NCBI GenBank assembly: GCA_001803645.1 | Contig: MHDW01000057.1 | Coordinates: 2,097 to 14,327 of the forward strand | Direction of reading: 5' to 3' | Length of the DNA: 12,231 bases | DNA from: Nitrospirae bacterium GWC2_42_7 | GTDB taxonomy: Bacteria; Nitrospirota; Thermodesulfovibrionia; Thermodesulfovibrionales; UBA6898 | Part shown: positions 1 to 6,035 of the stretch, in pieces | How positions within the stretch are numbered: the stretch's first letter is position 1 | Layout: the number at the start of each line of letters is the position of its first letter | Notes under the pieces: generated by a model | Told to the model about the DNA's origin: nothing | The model's input: the letters and a program-made list of their open reading frames with translations, nothing else | Database searches by the model: none | Position numbers and translations under genes: made by a program

Positions 1-137
1 GGCTGGTAAGATCTGGTTGTTTTTATGAAGAGGCCTGTTTTGGAAATATCATTGGTTATGCCTGTATGTTTTAACTCTTTTGTACCGAAACTTGCGACAA
101 GCCTTTTGTTTATCCGTTTGCTTTTCCGTTTATCCAA
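1..137 (-). CDS. PilZ-domain protein, N-terminal part, cut by the window edge
   Basis: An open minus-strand frame starts at TTG (137-135) and runs off the left edge after 45 codons. The translation begins MDKRKSKRINKRL and continues with VASFGTKEL, then GITNDISKTGLFIKT. That spacing of basic residues followed by a DIS-x-x-G-L-F-I motif is the PilZ signature, the cyclic-di-GMP binding fold. In the family, the R-x-x-x-R segment near the start and the D/N-x-S-x-x-G motif contact the nucleotide. The start is set by a clean Shine-Dalgarno GGAGG (minus strand, 150-146) eight bases upstream of the TTG. It lies only 45 bases downstream of the tRNA-Leu 3' end on the same strand with no clear terminator between, so read-through from the tRNA promoter is possible. 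What it regulates cannot be judged from the fragment. The family call is fairly confident. Confidence 0.72.
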   Translation of the reverse strand, partial: MDKRKSKRINKRLVASFGTKELKHTGITNDISKTGLFIKTTRSYQ

Positions 138-182
138 AAATAAAGCCTCCAGAATCAGCTTATTATTTAGTCAAGCAATAAA

Positions 183-267
183 TGGTGCCGAAGGCGGGAC
201 TCGAACCCGCATGGATTGCTCCACACGCCCCTCAAACGTGCGTGTCTACCAGTTCCACCACTTCGGC
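183..267 (-). tRNA. tRNA-Leu (anticodon GAG), CCA encoded
   Basis: Read on the minus strand, a seven-base-pair acceptor stem GCCGAAG/CTTCGGC closes a type II (long variable arm) tRNA. The D-loop reads TGGTAGACAC, typical of leucine tRNAs. The anticodon arm is CACGT-TTGAGGG-GCGTG, giving anticodon GAG (reads CUC/CUU Leu). The variable arm contains TGGAGCAATCCA, and the T arm is CGGG-TTCGAGT-CCCG. Discriminator A and an encoded CCA follow. The length with CCA is 85 bases. Confidence 0.97.
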
Positions 268-280
268 ATTAGGTGAATAT

Positions 281-308
281 ACTATAATAATACTATTATG
301 GTTTTCAA
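281..308 (-). promoter_or_regulatory. Sigma70-type promoter of the tRNA-Leu gene
   Basis: On the minus strand a -35 box TTGAAA (308-303) is followed after a 16-base spacer by a -10 box TATAGT (286-281). Transcription would start near 274, leaving a leader of about seven bases before the mature tRNA 5' end at 267. The boxes match consensus well and the placement is right for a stable RNA. This is inferred from sequence only. Confidence 0.6.
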
Positions 309-343
309 GTTAATCAGGTTTAATAAGGAGTTCATAAGTCAGG

Positions 344-464
344 CCCCCTCACCCTTCAGGGGAGATAACGCCCCCGCCTTCGGCACCCCCTCTTATCTTA
401 AGAGGGGGAAGGGAGAGTTAATTTCCCCCTCCCTTGAGGGGAGGGGATGAAGGGGAGGGTGATG
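344..464. repeat. C/G-rich palindromic repeat cluster
   Basis: About 120 bases between the tRNA promoter and the methyltransferase gene consist of alternating C-rich and G-rich blocks. Two hairpins are explicit. One has arms CCCCCTCTTA and TAAGAGGGGG (386-408, three-base loop). The other has arms CCCCTCCC and GGGAGGGG (426-446, five-base loop). The outer parts (CCCTCACCC near 345 and GGGAGGGTGA near 454-462) are also roughly complementary. No coding frame is credible here. The composition matches dispersed intergenic palindromes found in many copies in some genomes; copy number cannot be seen in this window. Confidence 0.7.
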
Positions 465-497
465 TATTTGACTTTACTAATGACCTCATTATTAATA

Positions 498-503
498 TAT
501 AAT
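498..503 (+). promoter_or_regulatory. Possible -10 box of the RNA methyltransferase gene
   Basis: A perfect TATAAT lies in an AT-rich block 35 bases upstream of the ATG at 538. No good -35 is found at 16-18 bases; a TTGACT at 468-473 is too far away (24-base spacer). A purine-rich AGAAGGGG near 513-520 is the nearest ribosome-binding-like sequence but lies rather far from the start. Confidence 0.3.
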
Positions 504-537
504 TCTTACAATAGAAGGGGTTTTCAGTAAATACAGA

Positions 538-1341
538 ATGCAAACAAAAAAGATAACAAGCGTTTCAAACCCTAAGATCAGGCAGGCGCTTGATTTGAGG
601 GAAAAGAGAAATAAGCATCATCTTGAGTTTTTAACTGAAGGCCCGCATCTGATAGAGATGGCTGTTGCATCGGGTTGTGTTATTGGAGATGTTTTTGCCA
701 GCAGTTCATTTTTAGTAAAAAACGAGGGGCAGAAGCTCCTCAGAGATCTTTCAAAAACCACAGAAGATATATTTGAAGTCCCGGACCATCTGCTTAACAA
801 GCTTGGAGATACTAAAACACCACAGGGTATTATTGCTGTTGTCTCATACCAGCCTTTATCATTAGAAAATCTGCCGCTGCAAAATAAAAGTCTTTTAGTG
901 GTGATCGACGGTGTTCAGGATCCGGGGAACCTCGGTACGATCATCAGAACATCAGATGCTTCTGCCGCAGATGCGGTCTTGATATTACCGGGAACATGCG
1001 ATACCTTTATGCCAAAGGTTATAAGATCTACAGCAGGAAGCATATTTAATATACCGGTCATCCATACAACTCTGGATGAGCTTTTAGGCTGGGTTCATCA
1101 GAAAAATATAAAACTGTTTGTTGCATCAGTTGAAGCTGAAAGATCTGTTTATGAAACTGATCTTAAGGTTCCGCTTGCGCTTATATTTGGGAATGAGGCG
1201 CATGGTGTGAGCAAACAACTTAGAGAATCAGCAGATATGTTTTTGAAAATTCCGATACTTGGGAAAGCCGAGAGCCTTAATGTTTCAGTTTCTGCTGCAA
1301 TCTGTTTATACGAGGCTGTGAGACAAAGGAATCTAAACTGA
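538..1341 (+). CDS. TrmH/SpoU-family RNA 2'-O-methyltransferase
   Basis: This 267-residue SPOUT-class methyltransferase transfers a methyl group from S-adenosylmethionine to a ribose 2'-OH in RNA. The N-terminal part (residues 1-105), opening with ITSVSNPKI, is the substrate-binding domain seen in RlmB/TsnR-like enzymes. The C-terminal knotted domain holds the three family motifs: DPGNLGTIIRTSDA (about 128-141, with the Asn and catalytic Arg), IFGNEAHGVS (216-225) and ESLNVSVSAAICLYE (245-259). The start is chosen because ITSVSNPKI aligns with the normal N-terminus of the family and the next Met is at residue 41. The exact RNA target (23S rRNA or tRNA) cannot be assigned, so no gene symbol is given. 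Its stop lies one base from the stop of the convergent RecQ gene. Confidence 0.93.
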   Translation: MQTKKITSVSNPKIRQALDLREKRNKHHLEFLTEGPHLIEMAVASGCVIGDVFASSSFLVKNEGQKLLRDLSKTTEDIFEVPDHLLNKLGDTKTPQGIIAVVSYQPLSLENLPLQNKSLLVVIDGVQDPGNLGTIIRTSDASAADAVLILPGTCDTFMPKVIRSTAGSIFNIPVIHTTLDELLGWVHQKNIKLFVASVEAERSVYETDLKVPLALIFGNEAHGVSKQLRESADMFLKIPILGKAESLNVSVSAAICLYEAVRQRNLN

Positions 1342-1342
1342 A

Positions 1343-3535
1343 TTAGGTGGAGCTTCTGTGATAAGCCCACGCCCTCACCAGCCGTGCCTCTTCATAACTC
1401 ACTGTCCCGTTGAAGTGTTCTACAATGGGATTCAGGGCCCATTGTTCCCTGGACAGGAAAAATTTTTCTATCTCTTTCCGCTTTGCAGGATCGACAAGGC
1501 TGTCAATATCGATTTTACGGCCATCACGGATAAGCTGTTCCAGGTGGGAAGCAATGGTAGAAGGTGCGAGGTTGCGCAGTTTGGCGATATCCTCAATAGA
1601 CATCCCCTTTTTGAAAAACTCATAGGTCTCTTCAACTGTTTCACCTTTTTTCTTTGTCTTTGAACAGCTCTCACAAGGATCAGAAGAATAATCCGGCTTT
1701 CCTTCCGGGACAATGACACCCGGATTCTGATCCAAATACATTTTTATCTTCTGGATAAAATCTTCCCCGTATCGTTCAAGCTTTGTATCACCAACTCCGT
1801 TTATTCTTCTCATGTCCGGCAATGTAACAGGGAAATGCCTGCAGATCTCGTGGAGGGTTTTGTCGGAAAATATGACGTAGGGAGGGACCTGATGTTCTTC
1901 TGCAATCTTTTTTCTGAGACTGCGGAGAATCTCGAAGAGGGCCTCGTCATACCTCCCTTGATCTCCTCTGCCAATTCGCCTGGTAACTGTCTCTTCTCTT
2001 TTCAAAGCCTTTGCTTCTTCCTTGCCTGAGAGCACGTTAAGACCTTTCGGAGTAAGCTTCAGGACCGGGTAAGGATCACCCTCCTGCCTCATCATGTCCT
2101 GCGCAAGAAGTTCATTAATGAGGAACCGCCAGTGCTTTTTGTCCCTGTGTTTTCCGGCGCCGTAGGTTTTTATCTCATTATGTTTGAGTGCGCGGACCCG
2201 TTTCGTATCAGCACCGGTCACAATGTCTATAATATGGCCTATCCCGAACCTCTGTCCTGTCCGTGATATCGCTGACATTATTATCTGAGCATCTATGGTA
2301 ACGTCAACCTGTTCAACCGAGCCGGTACATATATCACAGGCACCGCAATTATCACCGGGAAAGTCCTCGCCAAAAAAACCGAGGAGATGTTTCCTCCGGC
2401 ATACATTATGAGCTGCGTATTCAACAGTCTGGTTCAGTTTCTCCAGCGCAATAGTGCGTTCGCTCTCGTCTGTTATCTGGTCGATAAAATATCTGATCTT
2501 GGGGATGTCACCCCTGCTGAAAAACAGCAGGCAATTGGCAGTATCGCCATCGCGGCCAGCACGGCCTGTTTCCTGGTAATATCCCTCGATATTCTTGGGG
2601 AGGTCTGCATGAACAACGAACCGGACATTTGATTTATCTATTCCCAGCCCAAAAGCTATAGTAGCCACGATCACCTGGATCTCATCTTTGTTAAAGGCCT
2701 CCTGGTTTTTACTTCGTTCCACGGCAGACAACCCTGCGTGGTACGGAAGGGCCTTAATCCCTCCTGATACCAGAAAATCCGCGGTTTCCATGACCGAATC
2801 ACGGGTCGCCCGATAAATAATGCCTGATTCCCCTTGATGCTCCTTCAGAAATTCCAATATCTGTATTTGGATCTTCGTTTTCGATTTCACCTGATAAAAA
2901 AGGTTTTCGCGGTTAAATGAAGCGCGGACGACAAAAGGGGTCCGGAGACCAAGCTTGCTGATAATATCTTTCTGGACTTTTTGGGTGGCAGTTGCAGTAA
3001 AGGCTGAAACAGGTACATCTGGAAACATCTTTGGAATAAGAGAAAGGCTGAGGTAATCCGGACGAAAATCATGTCCCCATTCAGATATGCAGTGGGCCTC
3101 GTCTATGGCAAAAAGAGAGATGGGAAAGGTCTTTAATGTTTCGAGAAAGTGTGGCATTACAAAACGCTCGGGTGCGATATAGAGAAGCTTTATCCCGTTC
3201 TCTTTCAATCTGCGGTAAACACCGGATAATTCCTGGTTTGTCATTGAACTGTTCATGAATGCAGCAGGTATTCCGTTTTCAAGCGCTGCATCAACCTGAT
3301 CTTTCATTAAAGAGATGAGCGGACTGATAATTACAGCCGTGCCGGTCAAAATCTTCGCTGGCAGCTGATAGCAGAGCGATTTCCCACCGCCTGTCGGCAT
3401 TACAGCAAAAACATCCTGTCTGTCCAGTATGCTTTTGATTATGTTTTCCTGATTCGGCCGGAATGTCTGAAAACCAAAAACAGTCTTCAGGGTGTCTGAT
3501 ATCAAGTCATCATCGTGTCTGTTGTTCCCGATCAT
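1343..3535 (-). CDS. recQ: RecQ family ATP-dependent DNA helicase
   Basis: This 730-residue 3'-5' superfamily 2 helicase acts in recombination and fork repair. Visible motifs are FGFQTFRPNQ (motif 0, 20-29), MPTGGGKS (Walker A, 46-53), AIDEAHCISEWGHDFRPDY (DEAH and aromatic loop, 143-161), SAFTATAT (motif III, 177-184), TIAFGLGIDK (V, 292-301) and QETGRAGRDG (VI, 321-330). The RecQ zinc module has Cys379, Cys397, Cys400 and Cys403. A winged-helix RQC region spans about 410-505 and an HRDC domain about 526-603. It is longer than the E. coli enzyme (about 609 residues). The extra C-terminus has a CESC pair (621-624) and a helix-turn-helix-like region (about 636-680, MSIEDIAKLRNLAPSTIASH), as in RecQ proteins with a terminal HTH. 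The ATG start lacks a Shine-Dalgarno but fits the family N-terminus. Confidence 0.96.
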   Translation of the reverse strand: MIGNNRHDDDLISDTLKTVFGFQTFRPNQENIIKSILDRQDVFAVMPTGGGKSLCYQLPAKILTGTAVIISPLISLMKDQVDAALENGIPAAFMNSSMTNQELSGVYRRLKENGIKLLYIAPERFVMPHFLETLKTFPISLFAIDEAHCISEWGHDFRPDYLSLSLIPKMFPDVPVSAFTATATQKVQKDIISKLGLRTPFVVRASFNRENLFYQVKSKTKIQIQILEFLKEHQGESGIIYRATRDSVMETADFLVSGGIKALPYHAGLSAVERSKNQEAFNKDEIQVIVATIAFGLGIDKSNVRFVVHADLPKNIEGYYQETGRAGRDGDTANCLLFFSRGDIPKIRYFIDQITDESERTIALEKLNQTVEYAAHNVCRRKHLLGFFGEDFPGDNCGACDICTGSVEQVDVTIDAQIIMSAISRTGQRFGIGHIIDIVTGADTKRVRALKHNEIKTYGAGKHRDKKHWRFLINELLAQDMMRQEGDPYPVLKLTPKGLNVLSGKEEAKALKREETVTRRIGRGDQGRYDEALFEILRSLRKKIAEEHQVPPYVIFSDKTLHEICRHFPVTLPDMRRINGVGDTKLERYGEDFIQKIKMYLDQNPGVIVPEGKPDYSSDPCESCSKTKKKGETVEETYEFFKKGMSIEDIAKLRNLAPSTIASHLEQLIRDGRKIDIDSLVDPAKRKEIEKFFLSREQWALNPIVEHFNGTVSYEEARLVRAWAYHRSST

Positions 3536-3543
3536 ATGCCGTT

Positions 3544-3549
3544 ATTCTA
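3544..3549 (-). promoter_or_regulatory. Possible extended -10 of recQ
   Basis: On the minus strand TGT-TAGAAT forms an extended -10 element (TG, one base, then a 5/6 match to TATAAT). No clear -35 is present. Transcription would start about two bases before the recQ ATG, which would explain the absence of a Shine-Dalgarno sequence. This is weak, sequence-only evidence. Confidence 0.25.
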
Positions 3550-3586
3550 ACATACCACTGTCCAGTCCCTCATCGCTCTCGCGATA

Positions 3587-3615
3587 TTGCCATTTTGGCG
3601 CCATTTTGCTAAACT
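3587..3615 (+). promoter_or_regulatory. Promoter and probable autoregulatory operator of tacAT
   Basis: A -35 box TTGCCA (3587-3592, 5/6) is separated by exactly 17 bases from a -10 box TAAACT (3610-3615, 4/6). The -35 and spacer carry two direct copies of GCCATTTTG (3589-3597 and 3600-3608), 11 bases apart. They also hold the palindrome TGGCGCCA (3596-3603). Ribbon-helix-helix antitoxins of this type bind repeated half-sites at their own promoter, so these repeats are the natural operator candidates. A strong Shine-Dalgarno AAAGGAG (3621-3627) precedes the tacA start. Confidence 0.5.
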
Positions 3616-3634
3616 TGAGTAAAGGAGATACAGT

Positions 3635-3916
3635 ATGACTATCACAAAAACAGAAGAAAGAATTCCGGCCCGGATGCCCCACGATGTTTATGAACGCATA
3701 ACCGAGGCAGCCAAAACCGTTGGCGCAACGCTAAACCAGTTCATTGTTCAGTCGGCCCTCGAAAAGGCCAACGACATCATAGAGCGGGAACGCACTATTC
3801 ATCTCTCTACCCAGGCGGCAAAAACCGTTTTTGACCTTCTGGAAAACCCACCCCAACTCGCCAAACAATTGAAAAGGGCCCTTCAGCATAGAAAAAACCT
3901 TCTGTGCTTAAAATAG
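3635..3916 (+). CDS. tacA: TacA-type (DUF1778) antitoxin
   Basis: This 93-residue protein has a ribbon-helix-helix N-terminus: ERIPARMPHDVYERI forms the strand and first helix, and VGATLNQFIVQSALEKA the second helix (about 8-46). A helical tail ends in ENPPQLAKQLKRAL, the segment that in this family wraps and blocks the acetyltransferase toxin. The family is DUF1778/TacA, the DNA-binding antitoxin of GNAT-type toxins. The AAAGGAG Shine-Dalgarno seven bases before ATG fixes the start. The last 13 bases overlap the GTG start of the toxin gene, so the two are translationally coupled. It probably represses its own operon through the upstream repeats. Base composition is richer in G+C than the remnants to its right, consistent with recent arrival. 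Confidence 0.9.
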   Translation: MTITKTEERIPARMPHDVYERITEAAKTVGATLNQFIVQSALEKANDIIERERTIHLSTQAAKTVFDLLENPPQLAKQLKRALQHRKNLLCLK

Positions 3917-4410
3917 CGCCGCTTTCCCGGGAGCACGACCGCGCTGCCTTTGATTGCGGCGTTGCAGAACTGAACGCCTTTCTTAAGGCCACAGCCCGCC
4001 AGCATGGAGAAAAAGGGCTCTCCCGCACCTTTGTCCTCACTGAAAGTGACAAGTCCGCTGTCATTCTGGGATTCTTCACGCTTGCGCTTTGTGAAATCAC
4101 AGCAGAACATCTTCCCCCTTCCTACGCCGCCATGTATCCCAAACACAGCCTTCCTGCAGTGCGTCTCGCCCGCCTCGCGGTATCGCTCCGGCATCAGGGC
4201 AAGGGATACGGATCTCTTCTGGTCGCAGAGGCTGTCCATCGGACTATCCTCATCGCTGATCAGGCCGGGAACATAGGTATGTTTGTGGATGCCAAAAACG
4301 CCCGCGCCCGCGATTTCTACAAGCACTACGGGTTTGTTGCACTTCCGGGCCAGGTCAAAACCCTGTTCCTGCCTTTAAAAACACTCCGCGATGCGATAAA
4401 AGCTCAATAG
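3904..4410 (+). CDS. tacT: TacT-type GNAT acetyltransferase toxin
   Basis: This 168-residue GCN5-related N-acetyltransferase has the layout of TacT/AtaT toxins, which acetylate the amino group of charged tRNAs and stop translation. It starts with APLSREHDRAAFDCGVAELN, the conserved N-terminus of the toxin branch. The acetyl-CoA loop is RLAVSLRHQGKGYGSLLV (about 90-107, with Q-G-K-G-Y-G), and the late motif is ARDFYKHYGFVAL (135-147, with the Tyr used as general acid). The length is normal (160-175) and no key element is missing, so it is probably active. The start is GTG at 3904, inside the end of the antitoxin gene. The stop is followed within about 10 bases by a half copy of the REP-like repeat. 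Confidence 0.92.
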   Translation: MLKIAPLSREHDRAAFDCGVAELNAFLKATARQHGEKGLSRTFVLTESDKSAVILGFFTLALCEITAEHLPPSYAAMYPKHSLPAVRLARLAVSLRHQGKGYGSLLVAEAVHRTILIADQAGNIGMFVDAKNARARDFYKHYGFVALPGQVKTLFLPLKTLRDAIKAQ

Positions 4411-4419
4411 AATACTGCT

Positions 4420-4440
4420 ATCATTGCGAGCGCGGCGAAG
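4420..4440. repeat. Half copy of a REP-like ATTGCGAGC repeat
   Basis: TCATTGCGAGC at 4421-4431, followed by GCGGCGAAG, matches one arm of the complete palindromic element at 5137-5215 (TCATTGCGAAC). The second arm is absent. This half element sits just beyond the point where the YafQ-type toxin gene loses its C-terminus. Confidence 0.55.
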
Positions 4441-4455
4441 TTCCTGATAAGCCGT

Positions 4456-4692
4456 TTACCGGAAAGTTTGTTGATCAATTTTGTAAATCAGTAACCAATC
4501 AGGCTCAATGTGGCACTCTCTGCGATTTTGATAATTACCGGTTAATGAGTGGTCTCTATGACGCGCTGACAGAGGATTTCCCTCAATTAAGAAATTCATG
4601 ACATCTTTTAGTTTTCCAGTATCTTTGTTTCCCGACTTCTCAAGCCGTTTCAAGTCTCTTCTGAACTGTCCCGTAAAGCATGGAACAAGCAT
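4456..4692 (-). pseudogene. YafQ/RelE-family mRNA interferase toxin, C-terminus lost
   Basis: The 78-residue product (MLVPCFTGQFRRDLKRLEKSG at its start) is a YafQ-type RelE-superfamily ribosome-dependent endoribonuclease. RHRDHSLTGNY and RRECHIEPDWLLIYKID are the conserved core and hold the counterparts of the first two catalytic His and the Asp of E. coli YafQ. Family members end with an F-x-R-T-G-T/S-H-x-x-L-F segment that carries the last catalytic His. Here the frame hits TAA right after YKIDQQTFR, and that segment is not recognisable in any frame before the repeat near 4440. The start at 4692 fits the family N-terminus; an ATG-like start further upstream (to 4746) would only read through the antitoxin tail. 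The toxin is probably inactive. Confidence 0.75.
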
Positions 4693-4696
4693 TATA

Positions 4697-4798
4697 TAAA
4701 CCCAGCTTTTGAAACATATCATCAGCATTCTTACATTTGACAACATCCCTGCCTGAATCAGTTTTCCTGAAAGTCTTTATCGTTAAGGCATTAGGCAT
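4697..4798 (-). pseudogene. Tail of a DinJ/RelB-family antitoxin
   Basis: Minus-strand codons 4798-4697 read MPNALTIKTFRKTDSG, then RDVVKCKNADDMFQKLGL. This is the standard C-terminal, toxin-wrapping half of DinJ/RelB antitoxins. The N-terminal ribbon-helix-helix half is missing: upstream there is an in-frame TAA and unrelated sequence. The frame also has no stop after KLGL and runs on into the toxin gene in another frame. In intact operons the antitoxin stop abuts the toxin ATG, so TTATATAATG here may derive from a TTATAATG junction by a two-base insertion. It cannot make a complete antitoxin. Confidence 0.7.
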
Positions 4799-4911
4799 TT
4801 ACTCTTTTGATTGCAGGTACCCGATGAAGTCCAAAACTATATGATCGTCACAAAGGAAGCGGAGGGGCTTACTGCTAATGCCCGCTGCAAGAAAACAACT
4901 TCGCAAACGGC

Positions 4912-5097
4912 CTACTTCTCGGCAAAAAAAAATGTCCAGAAATATTGTTTACTCAGCTTGAAGAGGCTTTTCTTACCGACACCGTATCCGGTTATCATTC
5001 GAAAAGCCCAGAAAAAGACTCCACCTATGAAGGCGCCTAAAGAGAAAAGGAGAAAGCCGGGCCAGAAATCTGTTTTTTTGTAAACAGACTCTTCAAC
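4912..5097 (-). other. Unassigned hydrophobic open frame, possible gene remnant
   Basis: A 61-codon open minus-strand frame without an ATG start encodes FWPGFLLFSLGAFIGGVFF followed by WAFRMITGYGVGKKSLFKL. This is one strong membrane segment, then glycine-rich and basic sequence. It faintly recalls part of a DedA-type membrane protein, but I do not trust that assignment. The frame ends just after a run of nine T (minus strand). A one-base slip there would join it to a further open frame of about 40 codons reaching 4799. The stretch 4799-5136 otherwise shows no credible gene; a plus-strand frame from TTG at 4811 is lysine-rich and unconvincing. Confidence 0.25.
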
Positions 5098-5136
5098 CTA
5101 AAAAAAGCAGTTAAAACGGAAAAGTGAATAAAAACA

Positions 5137-5215
5137 TGTCATTGCGAACACCCGAAGGGTGTGTGGCAATCTCAGGATAAAACTGCGAGATTGCTTCACT
5201 TTGTTCGCAATGACA
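5137..5215. repeat. Complete REP-like palindromic element
   Basis: The outer arms TGTCATTGCGAAC (5137-5149) and GTTCGCAATGACA (5203-5215) are perfect 13-base inverted repeats. Inside are GCAATCTC (5166-5173) and GAGATTGC (5187-5194), plus a small hairpin ACACCC-GAA-GGGTGT (5148-5162). The layout is that of the ATTGCGAGC-type dispersed palindromes common in many bacterial genomes. The right arm lies inside the end of the EamA fragment and provides its stop codon. Confidence 0.8.
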
Positions 5216-5558
5216 GACTCGAACTGCCGTTTTTAGGTTCAATTATCATACTCAGCGCTAGAAAAATAACGGCTCCAATCATAATCAAGAACACACCACG
5301 CACTTGCTTAATCCTGAATTTGTCATTGAAAGAGAGGATCGAGACCCCTATGAACGAGATACCTATCCCAACATAATGTATTGCGGCCAGATGCTCACCG
5401 ATAAAGATAAATGACAGGAAAGGGACTATCGGGATGCTGAGATTCAAGAGAAGATCATTGGCCACTGCGTCACCGGAGGCAAAGAGTGCTTTGAAGTAGA
5501 AAAAGATCGAAACAGAGGCCTCTTCTTCTCCACAACCTTGCCAATATTTAGGCTTCAC
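5196..5558 (-). pseudogene. EamA/DMT-family transporter fragment
   Basis: The 120-codon frame contains YFKALFASGDAVANDLL, IPIVPFLSFIFIGEHLAAI and YVGIGISFIGVSILSF. That is the end of an EamA repeat, with its Gly-Glu (GEHL) and paired membrane helices. RGVFLIMIGAVIFLALSMIIE follows and looks like the first helix of the second repeat. A full transporter has ten helices and about 280-300 residues, so this is an internal piece. The first 25 residues (from GTG 5558, which overlaps the cupin stop) do not look like the family. The last residues, SSSLSLRTK, are encoded by the REP-like repeat. The gene has lost both ends and is unlikely to transport anything. Confidence 0.75.
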
Positions 5559-6019
5559 TTTAGCAATTTCGGCTTGTCTCTTTTTGAGTTCACAATACAG
5601 AAAAAGCCGAAAGGTTTTTTAAAAGGGTTTTGGAGTTGATGCGGGGTGTCGGGGGAGATGTATATAACGTCCATGAATTCCATCTTGCGTTTATTTTTTC
5701 CGGTAATAACAACCCCTCTGCCTTTTACACATATGACCACATGCTCATGTTTGTGCTTTTCTAAGCTGCTGTTTCCGCCAGAGGATATCTCAAAATATCT
5801 CAAATGGAATTTCGCTGATTCGCTGTGAGAGCCGATCAAGACCCTTCTTATTATATTAGACCATTCATCGCCCTTTTTTTTGTACGGCTCATCTTTGATC
5901 CCCTGCCAGCAGAAATCAGCCTTATGTTTATAAAAAGCCGTCCTGTTAGGCATTGCTTTTTTAGGCTTGCCCTTGCCTACTTCACAGAATGAAATTTCAT
6001 TTTTTTTCAGTTTATTCAT
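5555..6019 (-). CDS. Cupin-domain protein
   Basis: This 154-residue protein has a C-terminal cupin_2 barrel. Cupin motif 1 is EKHKHEHVVICVKGRG (about 87-102), with His89, His91 and His93 as possible metal ligands. Motif 2 is FMDVIYISPDTPHQLQNP (115-132), with His127. The N-terminal 60 residues (AFYKHKADFCWQGIKDEPYK) are less typical. Single-domain cupins range from metal-dependent isomerases and dioxygenases to sugar-binding sensors, so no activity is claimed. It starts 16 bases after the stop of the dehydrogenase gene upstream on the same strand, with only a weak AGGG before ATG. This suggests it is the last gene of the dehydrogenase operon and may act on the same substrate or product. Confidence 0.82.
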   Translation of the reverse strand: MNKLKKNEISFCEVGKGKPKKAMPNRTAFYKHKADFCWQGIKDEPYKKKGDEWSNIIRRVLIGSHSESAKFHLRYFEISSGGNSSLEKHKHEHVVICVKGRGVVITGKNKRKMEFMDVIYISPDTPHQLQNPFKKPFGFFCIVNSKRDKPKLLK

Positions 6020-6035
6020 TGAACCCTATTTTAAA

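Noticed and set aside
136..164. Possible terminator after the tRNA on the minus strand (AATAAGC/GCTTTATT with T-run)
   Set aside because: The stem needs a bulge, and its loop side contains the GGAGG that serves as the ribosome-binding site of the PilZ gene, so translation signals explain it better.
183..267. Integrative element bounded by the tRNA-Leu
   Set aside because: No integrase gene and no direct copy of the tRNA 3' end is present in the window; the only copy is inverted.
25..276. Plus-strand open frame of 83 codons across the tRNA
   Set aside because: It runs antisense through the tRNA-Leu gene and the PilZ-encoding region on the minus strand, and has no ribosome-binding site or recognisable domain.
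4811..5083. Plus-strand frame of 90 codons starting at TTG
   Set aside because: It has no Shine-Dalgarno, the composition is lysine-rich and low in complexity, and no domain is recognisable. The opposite strand looks more protein-like in part.
344..5215. CRISPR array
   Set aside because: The repeats present are palindromic single elements of different types without regular spacers, and no cas genes are seen.
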